DNA of 64,000 nucleotides from NCBI GenBank assembly GCA_014529385.2, contig CM043945.1, forward strand, positions 144,515,741 to 144,579,740, given 5' to 3'. Below are positions 58,800-64,000 of the stretch, in pieces. The notes under the pieces are model-generated. The model did not search any database. It had not been told where the DNA came from and saw only the letters and a program-made list of their open reading frames with translations. Both the position numbers and the translations under genes were made by a program. The number at the start of each line of letters is the position of its first letter. The stretch's first letter is position 1. Origin of the DNA: Adiantum capillus-veneris. Taxonomy: Eukaryota > Streptophyta > Polypodiopsida > Polypodiales > Pteridaceae.

Positions 58800-59756
58800 T
58801 GTTGGACAGGAGAGACTCACACACCCATGAAGTGCATGCAAACACTACCTAGATCAACATAATGTCAATCGAGGACACAGATGACACGATAGGCACACGG
58901 AGGAAATCTCTTAAGCTTGTCAGGCTGAGACCATCCTACACATACAACACTCTGGAAGGCCAACTAAACCACAATCAAGAACCTCACTGCTCTCAACTAC
59001 ACCACCTAGCCACATACACACATACGGAAGGTAACTCACCTAATCATGCCAGATTCATACGAAACTTAAGGAACACCATCCCCTCACTAGGATACACCTG
59101 TCCCTAAGCTTCTACACTCAAAACCCTCACTCTAAACCCATCTGCGGAAAACGCGTAGGATGACAGAATAGAATTTTGAAAGTGCCCGAAACTGAAATTT
59201 ATGAGTACCTACGCACAGCTTATGTCACCACGATTCTATAGACTACTAGCACGCATAAAACAGACATCGTTTGATACACTTACGGCCACAAATAGCTCGT
59301 AGATGCGTCGGCGTGTGCGCTTCGTCTCGCGTGGAATGCTTGGCGTTGTCGCGTAGCTCTCCTCGAGCCTACAGCAATGGTGTATTTGGATCTCCAATGT
59401 GTTGAGCGAGCCGGGCGTAGCAAGAGGATGAAGCTCACGCTCACTCTCTTTCTCTCTCACACACAGTAGACGGTAACGCCCCGTTTTGATTATGAAAAAA
59501 GTCTTTTTTACAAAATGACCTAGGTACCTTATATACTAAGGCTACCTTAGGTTTAACCAAAAATGGGGTTGAAAGGGTCAAATGGCTTTGTATTTACAAT
59601 CTAGAAGTGCCATTGCACCCTGGCTTCTGAAACTAGAATAACTACTCATTACAAATGACGTTTATATCCATAATCCGCAGCATTTCATAACTCGCAAAAG
59701 ATAAGACTTTGGTACGAAACTTGAGTTATGTTGTGTTGTTGACCCAGCGGTCAACA
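58800..59756 (-). repeat. Gypsy LTR (~957 bp) with TATA box
   Basis: Minus strand starts TGTTGACCGCTGG and ends TGTCCAACA, i.e. TGTTG..CAACA ends. TATA box TATATAA on the minus strand at 59529-59535. It is followed by a perfect Asp-type primer site and preceded by the purine tract GGAAGGGGGGAA (59757-59768). Confidence 0.8.
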
Positions 59757-59839
59757 TTCCCCCCTTCCGCGTTCATGTCGTCCCCGACATGACCTGATTG
59801 TCGATGGCGATGTGGTCTTTGCTGTCGTTTTGTTGTTGG

Positions 59840-60004
59840 AAAGAAAGTATAGACTATAGCCTTTGCAGTAGCTTGTCTTGTTCGTCCAATCCGATGTACA
59901 TAGTCTTCACATGATTCAGGAAAATCATAATTGATGACGAACTTTATGTCTTTCACATCCACGCTCCGAGCTGCAGCATTTTCTGTCATTATAGGTCTAC
60001 TACC
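59840..60004 (-). pseudogene. DEAD-box RNA helicase fragment (C-terminal helicase domain)
   Basis: About 55 codons reading [20 protein letters not shown], then [21 protein letters not shown]. They match the RecA-like domain 2 of plant DDX5/Dbp2-type helicases: motif V is TDVAARGLD in the family and ENAAARSVD here, and motif VI is HRIGRTGR in the family and HRIGRTRQ here, so key residues are lost. Homology stops at YTFF. The open frame then runs into the purine tract of the neighbouring LTR. On the right it touches the CACTA transposase relic, same strand. It is an isolated exon-sized piece, not a gene. Confidence 0.82.
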
Positions 60005-60009
60005 ATATC

Positions 60010-61231
60010 TATATTCAAAAAGAACACTTTATACCGGCCCGACACAATCAAGCTTAGCCATAGGTGCCCCTTCTTCGTAGTCAACCACGGGGGAATGTTG
60101 TAGTTGACGATGACAACGGGCCATACACTGTAAGATGTTGATCTTTGACCAAATGGATTTACGCCATCCATAGCTAGGACTAGGCGCAAATTTTGAGCTT
60201 CCCTTGAAAAATTCGACCATGTTTCATCTATATGTTTCCTGGCTGTGCAATCTGCAGGAATTTGTAGCACACCATCCGAAGATTTATTCTCCTCATGCCA
60301 TGATGCTAGGGCGGCCATGGACTTACATTCAAAGAAATGCTTGATGCAAGGAAGCAGAGGAAAATGTTGCAAAACCTTTTGTGGAATTTTTGTTCCGTGG
60401 AGATCTTCTCGATATCTCTCGGAATCACATTTTGAACACTTCTCCATGTCTATATATTCCCCTCTGAAAAGAATGCAGTCATTAGGACAAGTGTGGATTG
60501 AATTGTAATCCATCCCCAAGTTTTGCAAAATCTTTCTTGCTTCCTCTCTGGAATCTGGCATCACATTATCAGCTGGCAGTATGTGCTCTTTGAGCAATCT
60601 ACACAGCGAAAAAATACGGTACAAAAGTGTAAAAATCTATCAGATCATTATATATCTAGAGTTTTTTATTAAAGTAAACACATTGTAATAGATCACCTGA
60701 AAAGCGCTGTGATGCTAGTGTCACTCCATCCGCACTTTGTTTGCATGTTGAGAAGAACCAGGAGCGCCTTCAATCTAGACACACGGGCTCCATCATACAA
60801 TGGCGTATCGGCTTCACTTTTCATATCATCATAGATAAGCCTTTTTGAATCCATGATTGTCTCGATCATTTCATCGATCTCGGTCTCAAACATTGCCTCG
60901 TTGGGAATGTGGTCTACATGATCATCCCCCGAGCTGTCAGAGGCTAGATCTTGTGGCCTCATATATGCTGCTTGACCAAAGCGCCTGCGAACACATCTAT
61001 TGGGTTGCAAGATTGCTGCCTTCTGGCAGTGTCAGACTCCGACGAGTTATAATTGGCAACAACTCGATCTATAATAGATGGATTAAACTCACCAAATTCG
61101 TCAACGTGCTGCAAAGAAACACGTCTTGTCCGTCACATAGCATGCTTGCATTGATTACAAGGACATAAGATCCTCGTTGAGAGATAGGTGTTTCGGTTGG
61201 ATGGCCCCATATCCTCGTCAGTACTCATAAT
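60010..61231 (-). pseudogene. CACTA-type TNP2 transposase relic, two exons
   Basis: Minus strand. The N-terminal Transpos_assoc-like piece ISTRILCPCNQCKHAM (CPC..C, near 61170) is followed by a stop. Exon 1 continues to 60697 with ADTPLYDGARVSRLKALLVL and CGWSDTSITALF. A 98-bp intron (60599-60696, GT..AG) joins it in frame to exon 2: LLKEHILPADNVMPDSREE, YNSIHTCPNDCILFRGEY, CSKCDSERY, IPQKVLQHFPLLPCIKHFF, LASWHEE, GVLQIPADC, LRLVLAMDGVNPFG and STSYSVWPVVIVNYNIPPWL. These are the ordered blocks of TNP2/Transposase_21. The match ends at LWLSLIVSG (about 60030), so the catalytic C-terminal half is missing. No CACTA terminal repeats were seen nearby. Confidence 0.88.
60599..60696 (-). other. Intron of the TNP2 relic
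   Basis: Donor TTTTCAG|GTGATC and acceptor CTGTGTAG|ATTGCTC. Splicing restores ALFRLLKEHILP, the conserved TNP2 sequence. Confidence 0.75.
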
Positions 61232-61287
61232 GAGGGTAAAAACCTTATAACCTGGACAACAAATTTAATCTTCTATTGGCATGCTCC

Positions 61288-61288
<1 letters not shown>

Positions 61289-61349
<61 letters not shown>
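61289..61349. repeat. (TC)n microsatellite
   Basis: Uninterrupted run of 61 bases. Confidence 0.95.
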
Positions 61350-61352
<3 letters not shown>

Positions 61353-62289
61353 TTCACATTGTAAACTACCTCACATTCTCTAGTCATGTCCAATTCCCGC
61401 ACACCTCGGTCTAGAGGTGCACGGAGATCAGAACCACCGGGTTATAATCTCGTCTTTATTGGTCAATGCCTATATTTGTGGGTACAAGAAATCTACACAC
61501 CCACGTCTACATGATAGTGCATGTAGTGGACAAAACCCCTTTGCCTTTTCTCTAGTTGTAGCATTTCACAGCATCTTAACGTCTTTTCACAGTAGATCTT
61601 TTCACCATTCGTCTAACTCTAATTTTTTTACCGTAATTTCGAAGGTAGACTCTAATATAAAAACTCAATTCAAAATCTACTCTTAAATCTAACCTAATTG
61701 AACATGTGGTGATTCGCTCCATTGAAGGATAAAAGACATACCAATGGGGCTACTAGCTGCATAGATGTGAATGGGCCTCACATATACAAATACTTCAATG
61801 CAAGAGTTTAATAATCTCACCTCTCCACCCTGTTGATCCATGACCCAGGTGATGGGACAAAATCCTCCTCGAAGCTGGCCCAGCTACCACTCCCAAGGTG
61901 ATGGGATAATCCCGTCTTGATGTGAACTCTTGATGCGTCCTCTACTGCCACCACCTGCTGGATTGGTCATCCTCTCCTTCCTGATACCCCTCCACTCCTC
62001 TCTTTCAAGCCAGTCATGTCTGGCATCTGTGCATCTGACCTCCGATGCTTCATGTAGTCATGCATGCATCTCCTCATCCAAGCATCGCTAAATGTATTCT
62101 CCAGAGAGGGAACTGGAAACTCCCAATGCAGCGTAGCAATAAGATAATCCTTGGAGGCTTTATCTTGAGCCCTCCAAGAGACCATGACAGACTACAGTGT
62201 GTCAGAAAACCTATCTACACAACTGTCGTATGCGGCCCATCACCTGCATCCCCTCAGGGGTCATAATGATCTCATCAGACATACGATTG
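61350..62289. other. No gene recognised
   Basis: Several short open frames on both strands (for example 61967-62185 minus) but no recognised domain. Confidence 0.35.
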
Positions 62290-62553
62290 ATGAGGTAGGT
62301 GTATGGTCCATCGAACATAAATCTAGATCTAACATAAATCTAAATTTAGATCTGACGTAATTGCTAGTCCGCATGGTCCATCGAACATAAATCTAGATCT
62401 AATTTAATCTTAAACACAAAATAAACCTAAATTTAATCTAATCTAACGTAAATCTAAATCTAACATGCGTAAATAAACCTAAACTAATCTAACATAAATC
62501 TAACTCAAAATAAACCTAAATCTAAATCTAACCTAATCTTAAACGATAAAAAA
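62290..62553. repeat. Degenerate TAAATCTAA minisatellite
   Basis: Built from variants of AACATAAATCTAAATCTAA and AAATAAACCTAAA. The 25-base GGTCCATCGAACATAAATCTAGATC-type block occurs twice (62307 and 62370). Confidence 0.7.
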
Positions 62554-62703
62554 GGAAAATGGTATAACCTTTCTATCACCCAAGTGTGGTAGATTGGTTA
62601 TGTTGTTTCTCTCTTGAATAACAGGTCTTGAGTTCAACTCCTCGTCGGCTAGATCTTTAAGGTCTCTTGGGATAGTTTCCTATGACGTTAAAACTTTCTT
62701 CTT

Positions 62704-62736
<33 letters not shown>

Positions 62737-63118
62737 CAATAAAAAGAGGAAAATGGTATAACCTTTCTATCACCCAAGTGTGGTAGATTGGTTATGCCAT
62801 TTCCCACTTGAATAACAGGTCTTGAGTTCAACTCCTCGTCGGCTAGATCTTTAAGGTCTCTTGGGATAGTTTCCTACGATGTTAAAATTCTCTTTTTTTC
62901 GGGTGTGTGTGTGTGTGGGTGTGGGTGTGTATGTGTGTGTGCCAATAAAAAGAGGAAAATGGTATAACCTTTCTATCACCCAAGTGTGGTAGATTGGTTA
63001 TGCCATTTCCCTCTTGAATAACAGGTCTTGAGTTCAACTCCTCATTGACTAGATCTTTAAGGTCTCTTGGGATAGTTTCCTACGACGTTAAAACTCTCTT
63101 CTTCTTCTTCTTCTTCTT

Positions 63119-63120
<2 letters not shown>
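62554..63120 (+). repeat. Three tandem copies of a tRNA-like (SINE-like) unit
   Basis: Units start at 62554, 62748 and 62954 (GGAAAATGGTATAACC). Each contains TGGTAGATTGGTTA (A-box-like, 62587-62600 in unit 1), then GAGTTCAACTCC (B-box-like, 62630-62641), then CTAGATCTTTAAGGTCTCTTGGGATAG-type sequence and a CT/GT-rich tail. A GCCAATAAAAAG link precedes units 2 and 3. The box spacing of about 30 bases suits a pol III internal promoter. Confidence 0.7.
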
Positions 63121-63121
<1 letters not shown>

Positions 63122-63204
<83 letters not shown>

Positions 63205-63312
63205 CCTCTCTCAATGTGTGTGTATGCATTCTTCGTTTATGCATGTGTGTGTGTGTGTGTGTCTGTTTTTTGTTTATGCATGCTCTCTCTCTCTCTCTAA
63301 AACAAAATGTGG

Positions 63313-63368
<56 letters not shown>

Positions 63369-63375
63369 GAAAGAG
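63122..63375. repeat. Compound (GT)n(CT)n / (GT)n(GA)n microsatellites
   Basis: GT run then CT run (63122-63201), a short GT run near 63245, a CT run near 63285, then GT (63310-63334) and GA (to 63375). Confidence 0.9.
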
Positions 63376-63469
63376 GGGAAGGGAACATGAGAGAGAGGAG
63401 AGGCAAGGAGCATACCTGGCTCTCCTTCCTCTCCTCGTGTATGTGTGTGTGTGTGTGTATAAGACCTAG

Positions 63470-63632
63470 GGTAACTGAACATAGGATCCTCCTCCCTACC
63501 GCCCCTTATATAGGCTAGCTCCTAGCACTTGCCCTAAGCGGATCCCCAGTCCGCACTGGTCCAGTCCAGGCCCTTGGCCTAGGTCCCTGACCCCCTAGGT
63601 TGGGCCTTGCCTCGTAGGACCCTTGTACTAAC
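63470..63632 (-). repeat. Retroelement LTR start on the minus strand
   Basis: Minus strand: the purine-rich CCTTAAGGGGGAGTAA is followed by TGTTAGTACAAGGGTCC at 63632, then a TATA box (CCTATATAAGG, near 63503-63515). The left end is not determined; it runs toward the microsatellites. Confidence 0.6.
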
Positions 63633-63964
63633 ATTACTCCCCCTTAAGGAAGAGTTTTCATCCTCGAAAACACAAGTAGTAATATCTTCTTAAGAATACT
63701 GATGTTTCTTTATTAACGTCCCATAAGTGAGCCAGTTGTCTGTATGACCGATAATTGGTGCAGTGAGTAGGTTCAATGAAACCAAGAGCAACATCTTGAT
63801 TTTCAACATTGTTGTCCGTTTGCAACCACTTGGGTCTAAATGGTAACTCCATTTATGACTCACTTGAGTACTGTAAAGGAGTAACCACAACTAAGAGTCA
63901 CTTGGGTCTAAATGGTAACTCCATTTTTAACTCACTTGAGTACTGTAAAGGAGTAACCACAACT
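63633..63964 (-). pseudogene. 3' end of a gypsy polyprotein region
   Basis: The minus strand has WLQTDNNVENQDVALGFIEP and, in another frame just before the LTR, CVFEDENSSLRGSNVS. The same pieces, with changes, precede the LTR at 13405 on the plus strand (WLQRDNNVENQNVLLDFIEP, LLLEGSNV), so both belong to one family. The right part holds a 72-bp tandem duplication (63827 and 63899). Confidence 0.55.
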
Positions 63965-63970
63965 AAGAGT
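63827..63970. repeat. 72-bp tandem duplication
   Basis: Copies start CACTTGGGTCTAAATGG at 63827 and 63899, nearly identical (TTTATGAC against TTTTTAAC). Confidence 0.85.
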
Positions 63971-64000
63971 TGTCCAAAGGCATAACCAGTTTTCAGATCT

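Larger units (their letters stand above)
55805..59756 (-). mobile_element. Ty3/gypsy element, 5' part only (LTR, leader, gag)
   Basis: Minus strand: 5' LTR 59756-58800, primer site, a 2.1-kb leader with palindromes, and gag 56655-55805. Everything after the middle of gag is missing at the junction with the copia element. Asp-type primer site and long leader suggest a Tat/Athila-like gypsy lineage. Confidence 0.8.

Noticed and set aside
59726-59989. A functional small DEAD-box gene
   Set aside because: Only ~55 residues of domain 2, motifs V and VI degenerate, and the frame runs into an LTR polypurine tract.

Overview
This is nuclear DNA of a land plant with a large, repeat-filled genome. A plant STP-type hexose/H+ symporter gene is split over very long introns. 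LTR retrotransposons of the plant Ty1/copia and Ty3/gypsy types, a CACTA (TNP2) transposase relic and a LINE are present, with very long CT/GA and GT/CA microsatellites throughout. The species cannot be fixed from the sequence; a fern, gymnosperm or other giant-genome lineage would fit. No bacterial genes, rRNA, CRISPR array or phage is visible. The only host gene I can support runs on the minus strand. Its exon 1 is at 33734-33878 and exon 2 at 7585-7904, and the two join in frame into the first 155 residues of a sugar transporter. Intron 1 is therefore about 25.8 kb, and intron 2 runs off the left edge after at least 7.58 kb. The rest of the transporter must lie left of the window. Layout, left to right: 1-6240 holds pieces of a long-LTR family and a second LTR with a Met-type primer site (inside intron 2). 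7905-33733 (intron 1) is a stack of decayed elements: a gypsy integrase remnant with an LTR (about 11.65-13.58 kb) into which a coding-less LTR element with three LTRs inserted (13.58-16.97 kb), a gypsy integrase end (21.4-22 kb), a copia reverse transcriptase (22.4-23.3 kb), a LINE (24.6-25.8 kb), an internally duplicated gypsy RT region (26.7-27.8 kb), and a chromovirus-like gypsy element (28.0-32.9 kb) interrupted by a small Met-primed element (29260-31897). 33.7-41.3 kb is the 5' flank of the transporter, with microsatellites and a striking fold-back. 41357-51940 is a nearly complete gypsy element on the minus strand with both LTRs, PPT, primer site, gag, protease, RT, RNase H, integrase and an extra ORF of about 1,038 codons downstream of integrase. 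52.9-55.8 kb is a 5' copia half (LTR, gag, protease, integrase). It is truncated where it meets the gag of another minus-strand gypsy element (55.8-59.76 kb) whose leader carries an array of perfect palindromes. 59.84-61.25 kb is a CACTA TNP2 transposase relic abutting a DEAD-box helicase fragment. 62.5-63.1 kb is a triplicated tRNA-like unit, and 63.5-64.0 kb is the 3' end and LTR of one more retroelement. Almost every coding region except the two transporter exons is broken by stops or frameshifts. The most notable points are the giant-intron transporter, the extra gypsy ORF, the palindrome array, the TNP2/helicase junction, and a hairpin array with apparent compensatory changes at 2.7-3.0 kb.
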